Shown: positions 19,558 to 28,104, counted from the stretch's first letter. The stretch is DNA of 64,000 bases from Deltaproteobacteria bacterium (GCA_029210625.1 JARGFU010000016.1:62001-126000), one strand, 5' to 3'. Notes: generated by a model not told the origin, from the sequence alone. Translations and numbers: made by a program.

Positions 19558-20670
19558 ATGAAATCCACGATCCTCACCAGCTTCTTCGCCCTGATGCTCT
19601 CCCTCACCCTGACCGGCTGCCCGCCGAAGAAGGATGGCGGCAAGACCGACGGCAAGGGCGGCGAGTCCGGCGGTGTCACCCAGACCGAGAAGGCCGGCCC
19701 GGCGCTGGCGACCATCGGCGACACCAAGATCACCGTCGACGAGTTCAAGGAGCGCCTCATGCGCCAGAGCCCCTTCCTGCGGGCTCGCTACAACACCACC
19801 GAGCGCAAGAAGCAGTTCCTGGACAACATGGTGCGCTTCGAGCTGCTGGCCCGCGAGGCCGAGCGGCGGGGCCTGCAGCAGGACCCCGACGTTCAGGAGA
19901 CCATGAAGAAGGTCATGGTGCAGAAGCTCATCCGCCAGCTCAACGAGGACGACCAGGCCGCGCTGCCCGACGCGGAGCTCAAGGCCTTCTACGACGCGCA
20001 CCTCACCGACTACGTGAAGCCCGAGCGGGTGCGCCTGGCCCACATCCTGGTGCAGGCCGAGGACCCGGCGAAGAAGGGTGAGGCCAAGAAGAAGATCCAG
20101 GCCATCGGCAAGGAGCTGGCCAAGCGCAGCGCCGAGGCGACCGCCTTCCAGATGATCGCCCGGGAGAAGAGCGACGACGCCGGCACCCGCTCGGTGGGTG
20201 GTGACCTGGGCTACCACACCAAGGAGGAGCTGGCCGACATCTGGGGTGGGGCCCTGGCGGACGCCGCCTTCGCCATGGAGAAGGTGGGCGACGTGAGCAC
20301 CGTCGTGGAGAGCGAGAAGGGCCTCCACCTCCTGAAGCTCACCGGCAAGCAGAAGGCCCTGGATCGCAGCTTCGACCAGGTGAAGATGCAGATCGAGGGG
20401 CGCGTACGCCGCGAGAAGCGCACCACCCTCTTCGACGACTTCGTCGACGGGCTGCGCACCAAGGAGGCGGTCAAGGTCGACGAGGCCCTCCTCGAGAGCA
20501 TCGAGGTCAGCGCCTCGGGCGTCGACGGCGAGGCCGGCCCCGAAGGAATGGCGGGCCCCGGCGGCATGCCTGGCCCCGGGGGCGCCCCGGGCGGCCTGAA
20601 CCCCCCGATGCCCATGGGCGAGGGCGACGAGCCGCCGCACGTCATCCCCTCCCAGCCCGCGGACCAGTAG
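19558..20670 (+). CDS. Parvulin-type peptidyl-prolyl isomerase lipoprotein
   Basis: 370 residues. The signal peptide ends with a clean lipobox (SLTLTGC, Cys21), so it is anchored in the envelope. A SurA-N-like helical chaperone part precedes a parvulin domain at about 157-262 (VRLAHILVQAEDPAKK, GGDLGYHTKEE, VSTVVESEKGLHLLKL). The isomerase would help fold outer-membrane or secreted proteins. The C-terminal tail is unusual: a Gly/Pro/Met-rich stretch (GGMPGPGGAPGG). GGAGG lies upstream of ATG 19558. It is the first of three consecutive isomerase genes. Confidence 0.9.
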   Translation: MKSTILTSFFALMLSLTLTGCPPKKDGGKTDGKGGESGGVTQTEKAGPALATIGDTKITVDEFKERLMRQSPFLRARYNTTERKKQFLDNMVRFELLAREAERRGLQQDPDVQETMKKVMVQKLIRQLNEDDQAALPDAELKAFYDAHLTDYVKPERVRLAHILVQAEDPAKKGEAKKKIQAIGKELAKRSAEATAFQMIAREKSDDAGTRSVGGDLGYHTKEELADIWGGALADAAFAMEKVGDVSTVVESEKGLHLLKLTGKQKALDRSFDQVKMQIEGRVRREKRTTLFDDFVDGLRTKEAVKVDEALLESIEVSASGVDGEAGPEGMAGPGGMPGPGGAPGGLNPPMPMGEGDEPPHVIPSQPADQ

Positions 20671-20688
20671 GCTCGCCCGCTCGCGACG

Positions 20689-21681
20689 ATGGTGGTCCTT
20701 CCCTCAGCGCGGTGGCTCCGGAGGAGCCTCTCCCCCGGCGCCACCGCTGCGCTCCTCTCGCTCGCGCTCCTCGCCGGGGGCTGCCCCGAGGGGAGCGAGG
20801 GCAAGGCCCCGGCCGATCCGGTGGTCGCCAGCGTGAGCGGCCAGGAGGTCCCGGCCTCCGAGCTCGCCCGGCTGATGGATCGCTTCCGGCAGGAGCACGG
20901 TGACCTGGCCTTCCGCTCCGACTCCGACCGGGTGCAGGTGCGCGACCAGCTCCTGAAGGATCGCATCCAGGAGCTGCTGCTCCTGCAGGCGGCCGAGGCC
21001 CGGAAGATCGAGATCTCCGAGGAGAAGATCGACCGCGCGATGATGCGGCTGCGGGCCGGCTACCCCGAGCGCTCCTTCGAGGAGCACCTGGCGGAGGAGG
21101 GGCTCCCCGAGAGCCAGGTCCGCCGGGACCTGCGGGACCGCCTCATGATCCGGGAGCTGCTGCGCACGGAGGTCAACGCGCGGGTCGCCGTCTCCGAGCA
21201 GGAGATCGAGACCTACTTCCAGGAGAACGAGAAGAAGCTCGAGCGCCCGGAGGAGGTGCGCGCCTCGCAGATCGTGGTGCGCACCGAGGAGGAGGCCCAG
21301 CGGATCCGCCGGGACCTGCAGCGCGGAGAGGACTTCGCCGAGCTGGCCCGCCAGCACAGCGTCGCCCCCGAGGCCGCCTCGGGCGGGGATCTGGGCTTCT
21401 TCGCCCGGGGCATCATGCCCAACCCCATCGACTCGAGCTGCTTCTCCCTGGGCACCGGCAAGGTCTCCGAGGTGGTCGAGAGCCCCTACGGCTACCACCT
21501 CTTCATGGTGCACGAGCGCCGCGGGGCCGAGGCCCGCAAGCTCGACGACGCGCTGCGAGAGAAGATCGAGCTCGAGCTGCGTCAGGAGAAGGAGGCCGCC
21601 GCTCAGCAGCGCTTCATCGAGGAGCTCCAGAAGGCGGCCAAGATCACCATCGACGACACGCGTCTGGCGGAGGTCCACTGA
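20689..21681 (+). CDS. Second parvulin-type peptidyl-prolyl isomerase lipoprotein
   Basis: 330 residues with a lipoprotein signal (SLALLAGGC, Cys32). A SurA-like N-terminal chaperone region (VASVSGQEVPASELARLMDR) leads into one parvulin domain at about 190-278 (VRASQIVVRTEEEAQ, GGDLGFFARG, SPYGYHLFMVHERR). It lies 18 bp after the first isomerase, and its TGA overlaps the ATG of the third (TGATG). It is probably an envelope foldase with clients overlapping those of its neighbours. The ribosome binding site is weak, consistent with coupling to the upstream gene. Confidence 0.9.
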   Translation: MVVLPSARWLRRSLSPGATAALLSLALLAGGCPEGSEGKAPADPVVASVSGQEVPASELARLMDRFRQEHGDLAFRSDSDRVQVRDQLLKDRIQELLLLQAAEARKIEISEEKIDRAMMRLRAGYPERSFEEHLAEEGLPESQVRRDLRDRLMIRELLRTEVNARVAVSEQEIETYFQENEKKLERPEEVRASQIVVRTEEEAQRIRRDLQRGEDFAELARQHSVAPEAASGGDLGFFARGIMPNPIDSSCFSLGTGKVSEVVESPYGYHLFMVHERRGAEARKLDDALREKIELELRQEKEAAAQQRFIEELQKAAKITIDDTRLAEVH

Positions 21682-22655
21682 TGACGACCTGGAATCAACG
21701 GCTGCTCTGCCTCGCTCTGGCGCTCGGCCTGGGGCTCCCTGCGGCCGCGAGCGCGGAGCAGGTCATCGACCGGGTGGTCGCGGTGGTGGGTAGGAAGGTC
21801 GTGACCCTCTCCGAGGTCGAGACCCGGGTGCAGCTCTCCCGTCAGCTCGGCACCATGGCGGGCAGCGACACGAAGGCGCAGCAGCGCCGCGCCCTCCAGG
21901 AGCTGATCGACGAGGCCCTGCTGGAGGCCGAGGTCGAGGGGATGCAGATCGAGGTCGCCGACGCCGAGGTGGAGGCCGCCATCACCGAGCTGCGCCGCCA
22001 GAACGGCCTGGACGAGGCCTCCTTCGCCCGGGCGATCGCCATGCAGGGCTACACCCTCGACGCCTACCGCAAGGAGGTCGCGGCCCAGCTGCGGCGCGCG
22101 CGCCTGATCAACTCCGAGGTGCGCTCCAAGGTCCAGATCAGCGACGCCGACATCGACGGCGTCCTCCGGCAGCGGGGCACGAAGGAGAGCTTCGAGATCC
22201 GGGCGCGCCACATCCTCCTGAAGGTCGACGAGGACGCCCCGGCGGCCGAGGCCAAGGCGGTCGAGGAGAAGCTCCTCGGGCTCCTCGCGAAGGTGCGGGC
22301 CGAGGAGGTCCCCTTCGACGAGCTCGCCCGGGCCGAGTCCCAGGACGGCACCGCCAAGGACGGCGGTGATCTGGGCTGGTTCGGCCGGGGCCTGATGGTC
22401 CCCCCCTTCGAGGAGGCCGCCTTCGGCGCGGAGCCGGGCACGATCGTCGGCCCGGTGCGCACCCGCTTCGGCTACCACCTCATCCAGGTGCTCGCGCGCC
22501 GGGAGAAGGCGGCGAAGAGCAAGGACGCCGAGCGCCAGGCCGCCCGGGCCGAGCTCTACGGCAAGGCCTTCGAGGCCGAGATGCAGCGCTACCTCGAGCA
22601 CCTGCGTGAGGGCGCGGTGATCGAGATCAAGGTCGCCGAGCTGGCGACGCCGTGA
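21681..22655 (+). CDS. surA: SurA-like periplasmic peptidyl-prolyl isomerase
   Basis: 324 residues with a cleavable signal peptide (CLALALGLGLPAAASA) and no lipobox, so it should be soluble in the periplasm. It starts like SurA (VIDRVVAVVGRKVVTLSEVETR) with the helical chaperone domain, then has a single parvulin domain at about 173-273 (IRARHILLKVDE, GGDLGWFGRG, TRFGYHLIQVLARR). E. coli SurA has two. SurA escorts unfolded outer-membrane proteins to the BAM machinery. The next gene is pdxA, the same surA-pdxA order as in E. coli, which supports the name. Start and stop overlap both neighbours by 1-4 bases. Confidence 0.88.
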   Translation: MTTWNQRLLCLALALGLGLPAAASAEQVIDRVVAVVGRKVVTLSEVETRVQLSRQLGTMAGSDTKAQQRRALQELIDEALLEAEVEGMQIEVADAEVEAAITELRRQNGLDEASFARAIAMQGYTLDAYRKEVAAQLRRARLINSEVRSKVQISDADIDGVLRQRGTKESFEIRARHILLKVDEDAPAAEAKAVEEKLLGLLAKVRAEEVPFDELARAESQDGTAKDGGDLGWFGRGLMVPPFEEAAFGAEPGTIVGPVRTRFGYHLIQVLARREKAAKSKDAERQAARAELYGKAFEAEMQRYLEHLREGAVIEIKVAELATP

Positions 22656-23614
22656 GCCCGGAGCGCCCGCTCGTCGCCATCTCCCTGGGGGACCCCTGCG
22701 GCATCGGCTGCGAGGTCACCCTGCGGGCGCTGCTGCACCCCGAGGTGCAGGCCTCCCTGCGTCCCCTGGTCTTCGGGGACGCCTTCCTCTGGCGCCGGGC
22801 CGAGGAGGCCCTCGCTCGGCGCCTCGATCCCGCCTCGCTCGGCGGTGCGCTGCGGGAGGTCACCTCCCTGGCGCCGGGAGACGCGCCCCTCGGCGGCGCG
22901 AGCCCGGCCTCGGATCGGGCCCAGAAGGCCTACCTCGAGGCCGCGACCGCGTCCGTGCTCGCCGGCGAGGCGCGCGCCCTGTGCACGGCGCCGATCACCA
23001 AGGCCGCCGCCGCCCGCGCCGGCTTCCACCACCCCGGACAGACCGAGTACCTGGCGGAGGCCGCCGGGGTCGAGCAGGTGACGATGATGCTCGCCGGGCC
23101 GCGCCTGAAGGTGGCGCTGGTCACCACCCACCTCGCCCTCGCCGAGGTCTCCGGCGCCCTCGAGGAGGCGACGGTGATCGCCACGGTGCGCCGCACCGCG
23201 GCGGCGCTGCGCGACTGGTTCGGCGTCGCCGAGCTGAAGATCGCGGTCTGCGGCCTGAACCCCCACGCCGGAGAGGGCGGGCGCTTCGGCCGGGAGGAGC
23301 TGGAGCTCCTCGGACCGGCGGTGGAGAAGATGAAGGCCGAGGGGCTGCCCGTGGAGGGGCCGAAGGCCGCCGACGCCGCGCTCGCGCAGGCGGCGATGGG
23401 TGCCTACAGTGCGGTCGTGGCGATGTACCACGACCAGGGGCTGACCGCGGCCAAGGCCGTGGATCAGGCCGAGAGCGTCAACCTCACCCTGGGGCTTCCC
23501 TTCGTCCGCAGCAGCCCCGATCATGGCTCGGCCCTCGACATCGCCGGGCGCTTCGCCGCCGATGAGGGCTCGATGGTCGCGGCCCTGCTCCAGGCCGCCC
23601 GGCTCTCCGCCTGA
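22652..23614 (+). CDS. pdxA: 4-hydroxythreonine-4-phosphate dehydrogenase PdxA
   Basis: 320 residues. PdxA oxidises 4-phosphohydroxy-L-threonine in the DXP-dependent pathway to pyridoxal phosphate. It shows the family opening ISLGDPCGIGCEV and all three metal-binding histidine segments: FHHPGQTEYLAE, MYHDQGLTAAK and SSPDHGSALDIAG. CTAPITKAA is also present. The start is GTG 22652, overlapping the surA stop (GTGA), so translation is coupled. The length is normal for the family (about 320-330). The hemL and gyrB-independent gyrA loci further along also need PLP or housekeeping supply, but no direct link is implied. Confidence 0.95.
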   Translation: MSPERPLVAISLGDPCGIGCEVTLRALLHPEVQASLRPLVFGDAFLWRRAEEALARRLDPASLGGALREVTSLAPGDAPLGGASPASDRAQKAYLEAATASVLAGEARALCTAPITKAAAARAGFHHPGQTEYLAEAAGVEQVTMMLAGPRLKVALVTTHLALAEVSGALEEATVIATVRRTAAALRDWFGVAELKIAVCGLNPHAGEGGRFGREELELLGPAVEKMKAEGLPVEGPKAADAALAQAAMGAYSAVVAMYHDQGLTAAKAVDQAESVNLTLGLPFVRSSPDHGSALDIAGRFAADEGSMVAALLQAARLSA

Positions 23615-23628
23615 ACAGGAGGTTCGAC

Positions 23629-24843
23629 ATGCCTCGTCTCCCGCTCCGCTCCGCTCGCCGAGGGTCGATCTCCCTGTTCGCCGCCGCGCTCCTCCTCGGG
23701 GGCGCCGCCTGCAAGGACGAGCCGGCCCCGAAGCCCGCCCCGGCGCCGACCCCCTCCGCGCCCGCGCCCGCGCCCGCCGCGAGGCCCGCGACGGGAGCCG
23801 AGCCCGCGCCGGTGGTGCCCGCCCTCTCCGGCCTCGACCTGGAGGCCTTCCTCGAGGATCACGTGCGCCGCTGGGCGCTGAAGGATCCGAAGAACCCCTG
23901 GGCCCTGGCCCACGCCCTCCCCATCACCGGCCCCGAGGTCGAGCTCGCCGACGGCCAGACCCTCCTCGAGGCCATCCTCGCCAACGCCAGCTGGCGCACC
24001 GAGAAGGGGCGCACCTTCCCGGCCTTCGTCGGCAAGGCCCCGGACGGCACCCCCCGCGAGCCCCACCGCAACCTCACCATCGCGGCCCTCTACCTCGCCG
24101 GCGTCGACCCCGAGACCGCCTTCACGATCGACGACGAGCCGGCCACGGTGGGCGAGATCTACCGCGGCGCCCTCTGGCTCTTCGAGGAGCCCAAGGACGG
24201 CCACTTCGGCCCCGACGCCTGGACCCTCTCGGCGATGGCCGTCGCCCCGGGCAAGCCCGAGAAGCTGATCAACCTGCGAGGGGTCACGGTGAAGGTCCGC
24301 GACCTGCCCGCGCGGGCGGCCGAGGACTTCGAGACCCAGAACGCCTTCCTCCACCAAGTGCGGGCCAGCGGCGAGCCGCTGGTGAAGCAGCGCCAGGGGG
24401 TCTTCTCCGAGCCCTGCGGGGGCTGGCACTACTACGAGGGCCTCGCCCGCTGGCTGCCCGACAAGCACGCTGGCAAGAAGGTGCGGCCGATCCTCCAGCG
24501 GATCACCGAGCTCTCGGCCTTCCGGATCCGGGCCGAGGCCGAGCTCTACGACCGGACCCACGAGCGGGCCCCGGCGCACCTCCAGCGTCTGCTCTGGATC
24601 CAGGAGCTGAAGTTCTTCGGGCACTACCTCGAGGCCATGAGCATCGGCCGGGACGGCGGCATCGCGGTGCGCCCCGAGGACGTCGACTTCGCCCGCCGCC
24701 GCCTGCATCAGGCGATCGAGAAGCTGCGGGAGCTGAAGGCCTTCGAGGAGATGGAGCAGGTGAACGCCGAGCGGCACCAGTCCTACCTCGACCTGATCGG
24801 CGACTCCTCGCACGCCCTCCAGGGCCTGCGCGCCTGGCGCTGA
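23629..24843 (+). CDS. Predicted lipoprotein of unknown function
   Basis: 404 residues. The signal peptide ends LLLGGAACKD (lipid-modified Cys about 28). A Pro/Ala-rich linker (residues 30-65) likely spans the periplasm or keeps the domain away from the membrane. The remaining 330 residues are a mixed alpha/beta domain with no repeat or motif I recognise; notable stretches are DPKNPWALAHALP, FSEPCGGWHYYEG and LWIQELKFFGHYLEAM. It follows pdxA by 14 bp with AGGAGG just before the ATG and is probably the last gene of the mfd-isomerase-pdxA run. Function not assignable from sequence. Confidence 0.7.
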   Translation: MPRLPLRSARRGSISLFAAALLLGGAACKDEPAPKPAPAPTPSAPAPAPAARPATGAEPAPVVPALSGLDLEAFLEDHVRRWALKDPKNPWALAHALPITGPEVELADGQTLLEAILANASWRTEKGRTFPAFVGKAPDGTPREPHRNLTIAALYLAGVDPETAFTIDDEPATVGEIYRGALWLFEEPKDGHFGPDAWTLSAMAVAPGKPEKLINLRGVTVKVRDLPARAAEDFETQNAFLHQVRASGEPLVKQRQGVFSEPCGGWHYYEGLARWLPDKHAGKKVRPILQRITELSAFRIRAEAELYDRTHERAPAHLQRLLWIQELKFFGHYLEAMSIGRDGGIAVRPEDVDFARRRLHQAIEKLRELKAFEEMEQVNAERHQSYLDLIGDSSHALQGLRAWR

Positions 24844-24856
24844 CCGGGCCCCGCCT

Positions 24857-25501
24857 TCAGATCCCGGCGGGGGTCTCGCTCGCGCCCGGGGCCTCCTCCT
24901 CGCCCTCCGGGGCGCCGGCCGGCGGCTCGGGGGAGAGCAGGGGCGGGCGGCCCCGCTCGAGGGCCTCGGCGGAGAGGCTCGCCTTGTCCATCACCTGCCG
25001 GGCCACGAAGATCGGCGCCCGGGAGCTCACGGCCAGGGCGATGGCGTCGGAGGGCCGCACGTCGAGGCGGGTCGACCCTCGATCGGAGAGCAGGGTGAGG
25101 GTGGCCACGAAGGTGCCGTCGTGGACGGCGTCCACCCGCACCTCCCGCACCCGGGCGTCGAAGAGCTCCAGGAGCTGATCGATCAGGTCGTGGGTGAGGG
25201 GTCGCTCGAAGCGGCGCCGGTCCAGCCGCAGCTGGATCGACATGGCCTCGGTCTGCCCGATCCAGATCGGCAGCAGCCGGCGGGTGAGCGGCTCGACCAG
25301 GAAGAGGGCGTGCCCCTCCGGGCCCGGGATCACCCCGAGGATGTCCACCCGGAAGAAGCCCTCCGGGGTGGGGATGGCCCCCTCGTCGGCCTCCGCGCTG
25401 GCGGCCGTCGCCGGCTCCGTGGCGGCGGGGGCGCTGGAGGTGTGAGCGCAGCCCACCGGGAGGGTCACGAGCGCCAGGGAGAGGAGGAGGGACCTCACCA
25501 C
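24857..25501 (-). CDS. Bifunctional nuclease (BFN/DUF151) domain protein, predicted lipoprotein
   Basis: 214 residues. The domain at about 48-165 matches the DUF151/BFN family: VDILGVIPGPEGHALFLVEP, LLPIWIGQTEAMSI, LTHDLIDQLLELFDARV, and LDVRPSDAIALAVSSRAPIFV. In plants the family has reported RNase/DNase activity; in bacteria its role is unclear. Unusually, this copy carries an N-terminal lipoprotein-like signal (LALVTLPVGC, Cys18) and so may act outside the cytoplasm. The start is one of two adjacent GTG codons at 25501. A Pro/Glu-rich tail follows the domain. It is convergent with the upstream lipoprotein gene, and the F0 operon terminator lies just upstream. Confidence 0.85.
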   Translation of the reverse strand: MVRSLLLSLALVTLPVGCAHTSSAPAATEPATAASAEADEGAIPTPEGFFRVDILGVIPGPEGHALFLVEPLTRRLLPIWIGQTEAMSIQLRLDRRRFERPLTHDLIDQLLELFDARVREVRVDAVHDGTFVATLTLLSDRGSTRLDVRPSDAIALAVSSRAPIFVARQVMDKASLSAEALERGRPPLLSPEPPAGAPEGEEEAPGASETPAGI

Positions 25502-25514
25502 TTCACGTTAGCAC

Positions 25515-25564
25515 GCAAAAGAAAGAGGCCGGCGCCAGGATTCATCGAATCCCGCGCCGGCCTC
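25515..25564 (-). terminator. Intrinsic terminator of the F0 ATP synthase operon
   Basis: An 11-bp perfect stem (25525-25535 with 25554-25564) encloses a second 6-bp stem GGATTC/GAATCC around a three-base loop (25538-25552). On the minus strand the stem is followed by a T-rich tract, TCTTTCTTTTG (the complement of 25515-25524 and just beyond). It lies 36 bp past the atpF stop and before the BFN gene, which uses a promoter of its own or reads through. Confidence 0.88.
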
Positions 25565-25599
25565 GAGAGAGACGTGAGGGCGCTGGCAGGGCCTTCGCG

Positions 25600-26127
25600 T
25601 CAGGCCTCGGCCGAGGGCAGCTCCTTCAGGTAGGCCTCGACCAGCTCCCGCTGGCGGGCCTCGTCCATCTGGCTCTTCAGGAGATGCCCGGCGGCGCCGA
25701 TGGCGAGATCGACGGCCACCTTGCGGACCTCGGCGAGGGCCTGCTTCTTCTCCTCCTCGATCTGGGATCGAGCGGAGGCGATGAGCTTGTCGGCCTCTTC
25801 CCTGGCCTTGGCCAGCTGCTCCTCGCGCGCCTTGCCCACCTCCGCCTTGGTCTGGCGAACCACCTCGGCGGACTCCTTGCGGGCCGCCTCGAGGGCGGCC
25901 TGGTTGTCGGCCATCATCTTCTCGACCTCGGCCTGACCTTGCTCGGCCGCGTCGAGGGCGTCCCGGATGCGCTTCTCCCGGGCCTCGATGGTGGAGAGGA
26001 TCGGACCCCAGGCCTTCCACCGCAGGATCGCGAGCAGCAGGCCGAAGGTGACCAGTGTCCAGATGATGAGGCCGGGCTCGACGTCGACCAGGCCACCAGC
26101 ACCCAGCAGGATGGGCAGGGCGTTCAT
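25600..26127 (-). CDS. atpF: ATP synthase F0 subunit b
   Basis: 175 residues. One N-terminal membrane helix (IIWTLVTFGLLLAILRWKAW) is followed by a long charged helix of the peripheral stalk (IEAREKRIRDALDAAEQGQ onward), the standard subunit b layout. It connects the F1 head to subunit a. ATG 26127 lies 13 bp after the atpE stop. The gene is the last in its operon: no delta subunit or F1 genes follow, and a terminator comes next. Confidence 0.95.
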   Translation of the reverse strand: MNALPILLGAGGLVDVEPGLIIWTLVTFGLLLAILRWKAWGPILSTIEAREKRIRDALDAAEQGQAEVEKMMADNQAALEAARKESAEVVRQTKAEVGKAREEQLAKAREEADKLIASARSQIEEEKKQALAEVRKVAVDLAIGAAGHLLKSQMDEARQRELVEAYLKELPSAEA

Positions 26128-26140
26128 GGGTACAGCCTTC

Positions 26141-26365
26141 CTACTTCAGGGCGAGGAGGATGCAGATAACCTCGGCGAAGAGGGTCACGCCCTCGATGAG
26201 GGCCGCGGCGATGATCATCGAGGTCCGGACGTCGCCGGCGACGGAGGGCTGCCGGCCCGTGGCGTCCATGGCAGAGGCGGCGAGACGGCCGATGCCGTAA
26301 CCACCACCGACGACCGCGAGACCGGCCCCGAGGCCAGCGGCGAGATAAGCGAGTGCGAGCTCCAT
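26141..26365 (-). CDS. atpE: ATP synthase F0 subunit c
   Basis: 74 residues in two membrane helices joined by the polar loop GRQPS (37-41), the canonical subunit c hairpin that forms the rotor ring. The ion-binding carboxylate is E58 (AAALIEGVTLFAEV). The helix-1 position that holds Gln in sodium-dependent rings is Ile here, and the residue after E58 is Gly rather than Ser, so proton coupling is more likely. GGAG lies nine bases ahead of ATG 26365, which supports this start over longer readings of the frame. Confidence 0.95.
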   Translation of the reverse strand: MELALAYLAAGLGAGLAVVGGGYGIGRLAASAMDATGRQPSVAGDVRTSMIIAAALIEGVTLFAEVICILLALK

Positions 26366-26394
26366 GATGAGTTGCTCCTTCCCCTGTGGGGAGA

Positions 26395-27351
26395 TCAGTG
26401 GTCGTGGGAAGCCAGGCCGATGAACAGCGCGGTCAGCATGGCGAAGATGTAGGCCTGCAGGAGAGCGACCAGGATCTCCAGCAGGTAGATGAACAGCGCG
26501 AAGGGGACCGACACCGGCACCCACACCAGGCTCTTCTGCACGAAGATGAGCCCGAGGAGGGAGAGGATGACCACGTGGCCCGCGGTCATGTTGGCGAAGA
26601 GCCGCACGGTGAGGGCGAAGGGCTTGGTGAAGAGGCCGACGAACTCGATGGGCCACATCAGGGGCCAGAGGGCCGCCGGCACGCCGGAGGGCACCAGGGC
26701 CTTCCAGTAGCCGAGGGTGCCGTGGGCCCGCATCCCGGCCAGGGTCGTCATGAAGAAGGCGATCAGCGCCAGGGCGCCGGTCACCGCCAGGTTGCTGGTG
26801 GCGGTGGACATGTAGGGGATGAGCCCCACGAAGTTCATGACCAGGATGAAGAGGAAGAGGGTGAGGAGGAAGGGCACGTAGCGCGGCCCGTCCTTCTTGC
26901 CGATGTTCGCGATCGCGATCTCGTCGCGCACGAAGATCACCAGCACCTCGAGGAGGTTGCCGAAGCCCCTCGGCACGCCGCGCTCGTCGTACTTCCTCGG
27001 GGCGATGACGCCGTAGAGCACGAAGAGGATGAACGCCGAGAGCCAGAGGAAGAGGACCAGCTTCGACGGGGTCATGTCGATGGTGGTCTCGCCGAGCTGG
27101 AAGCTCCAGGTGCCGAAGGTCTCGCGCAGGTCGATCTTGTGGCCGAGGTGCCCGTTCGGCGCCGGCACCTCCACGTCGTAGCCGTTGGTGATGTGGTGCA
27201 TCATCACGTCGGCGTAGGGCGTCTCCTCGCCGGCCGCGCCGTGACCCTCGCCGGGGGCGTCACCGTGGGTGTCACCGGACGCGAAGGCCGGGGCGCCCAG
27301 CAGCAGGGCGGCGAGAGCGACGGAGGTCGTCAGCAGGCGCGCGAGCTTCAT
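26395..27351 (-). CDS. atpB: ATP synthase F0 subunit a with signal-peptide-like N-terminal extension
   Basis: 318 residues, longer than the roughly 230-270 typical of the family. The five-helix core is normal, including the essential Arg at residue 250 (KPFALTVRLFANMTAGHV), which forms the proton half-channels with subunit c. The first 24 residues look like a cleavable signal (LLTTSVALAALLLGAPAFA). They are followed by about 65 hydrophilic, His-rich residues before the first core helix. Extended subunit a proteins of this kind occur in Bacteroidetes and some deltaproteobacteria. The operon order is atpZ-atpI-atpB-atpE-atpF, with one base between atpI and this gene. Confidence 0.95.
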   Translation of the reverse strand: MKLARLLTTSVALAALLLGAPAFASGDTHGDAPGEGHGAAGEETPYADVMMHHITNGYDVEVPAPNGHLGHKIDLRETFGTWSFQLGETTIDMTPSKLVLFLWLSAFILFVLYGVIAPRKYDERGVPRGFGNLLEVLVIFVRDEIAIANIGKKDGPRYVPFLLTLFLFILVMNFVGLIPYMSTATSNLAVTGALALIAFFMTTLAGMRAHGTLGYWKALVPSGVPAALWPLMWPIEFVGLFTKPFALTVRLFANMTAGHVVILSLLGLIFVQKSLVWVPVSVPFALFIYLLEILVALLQAYIFAMLTALFIGLASHDH

Positions 27352-27352
27352 T

Positions 27353-27748
27353 TCAGTTCCCCTCGGCGGGCTGGATGGACCGGGTGCGCAGGGCGAGCCG
27401 GACCTCCAGGGCCTGGGCGATGACGTAGAGAGCGAAGAAGGAGATGACGATCCAGGCCGGCGCGACGCCGAGGACCTTGACCCCGAGGATCAGGCCGGCG
27501 CCCAGGACGATGGCGCGCCCCAGGAAGGTGCCGACGATGGCGCCCATCACGGCGTTCTGGGCAGCGGTGGGGTTGAGCCCCGGCGCCCGGGCGATCGCCT
27601 CGGAGACCTTGAGCAGCCCGTAGAGCCCGCCCGAGAGGCCGAGGAAGGTGCCCAGGCCCACGGCGGTCCACTCGCCGGAGAGCCCGCCGAGGAGGGCGAG
27701 GACCAGGGCAGAGGCGGCGGTCAGCACGATGGTGTCGTTGCGGCTCAT
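27353..27748 (-). CDS. atpI: ATP synthase accessory membrane protein, AtpI-like
   Basis: 131 residues with four predicted membrane helices (for example TAASALVLALLGGLSGEW, AIVLGAGLILGVKVLGVAP and AWIVISFFALYVIAQALEV). Position (second in the F0 operon), size and helix pattern fit subunit I, thought to help assemble the c ring. Sequence conservation in this family is low, so the name rests mainly on context. The ATG directly abuts the TAG of the preceding gene. Confidence 0.72.
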   Translation of the reverse strand: MSRNDTIVLTAASALVLALLGGLSGEWTAVGLGTFLGLSGGLYGLLKVSEAIARAPGLNPTAAQNAVMGAIVGTFLGRAIVLGAGLILGVKVLGVAPAWIVISFFALYVIAQALEVRLALRTRSIQPAEGN

Positions 27749-28018
27749 CTACAGTCGTTTCACGGTTCGGAAGAGCTCCACCATGCCGCTCGTGATGCCC
27801 AGCAGCGCGCCGGTGATCGTGAGCCAGGGGGTGGTGCCCCACTTTTTGTCCAGCCAGTAGCCGCCCAGGGTGAAGATCGTGAGGGCCCCTGCCATCGTCC
27901 AGCCCAGGTGGAGGAAGGGGCCCACCGAGCGGTAGGCCTTGGCGAGCTCGGAGAGACCCTCTTCAGGGTCCGCCGGCTCACCCTTCTCCCCTCTGGGATC
28001 ATCGGGGGCAGAAGGCAT
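27749..28018 (-). CDS. atpZ: AtpZ/AtpI-type F0F1-associated membrane protein
   Basis: 89 residues. A charged N-terminus leads into two helices (PFLHLGWTMAGALTIFTLGG and PWLTITGALLGITSGMVELF) joined by YWLDKKWGTTPW. This is the characteristic AtpZ family pattern (G.W.D...GT.P...). AtpZ is implicated in ATP synthase assembly and magnesium uptake. ATG 28018 is preferred over the in-frame TTG one codon upstream. It is the first gene of the F0 operon, with a candidate promoter 57 bp upstream. Confidence 0.85.
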   Translation of the reverse strand: MPSAPDDPRGEKGEPADPEEGLSELAKAYRSVGPFLHLGWTMAGALTIFTLGGYWLDKKWGTTPWLTITGALLGITSGMVELFRTVKRL

Positions 28019-28074
28019 CAAAAACTCTAGTTATAACGAGCGCTTAGGTACTGCTTCCGCGTCGGCGGGCCGCA

Positions 28075-28104
28075 TACGTAGCATGGGGCCGCGCAAACGG
28101 TCAA
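28075..28104 (-). promoter_or_regulatory. Candidate promoter of the F0 operon
   Basis: On the minus strand TTGACC (28104-28099) is followed after 18 bp by TACGTA (28080-28075). The -35 box is good and the -10 is poor. The same TTGACC -35 appears ahead of gyrA and the cpaF-like gene, which lends some support. The leader would be about 50 bases. Confidence 0.35.

Noticed and set aside
9368-20640. Very long open frames on the strand opposite the giant lipoprotein and mfd (for example 9368-15814 and 15802-20640, minus)
   Set aside because: They lie exactly antisense to clearly real genes, read as low-complexity Gly/Arg/Ala/Val/Glu strings without domains, and are expected in DNA of this GC content where antisense stops are rare.
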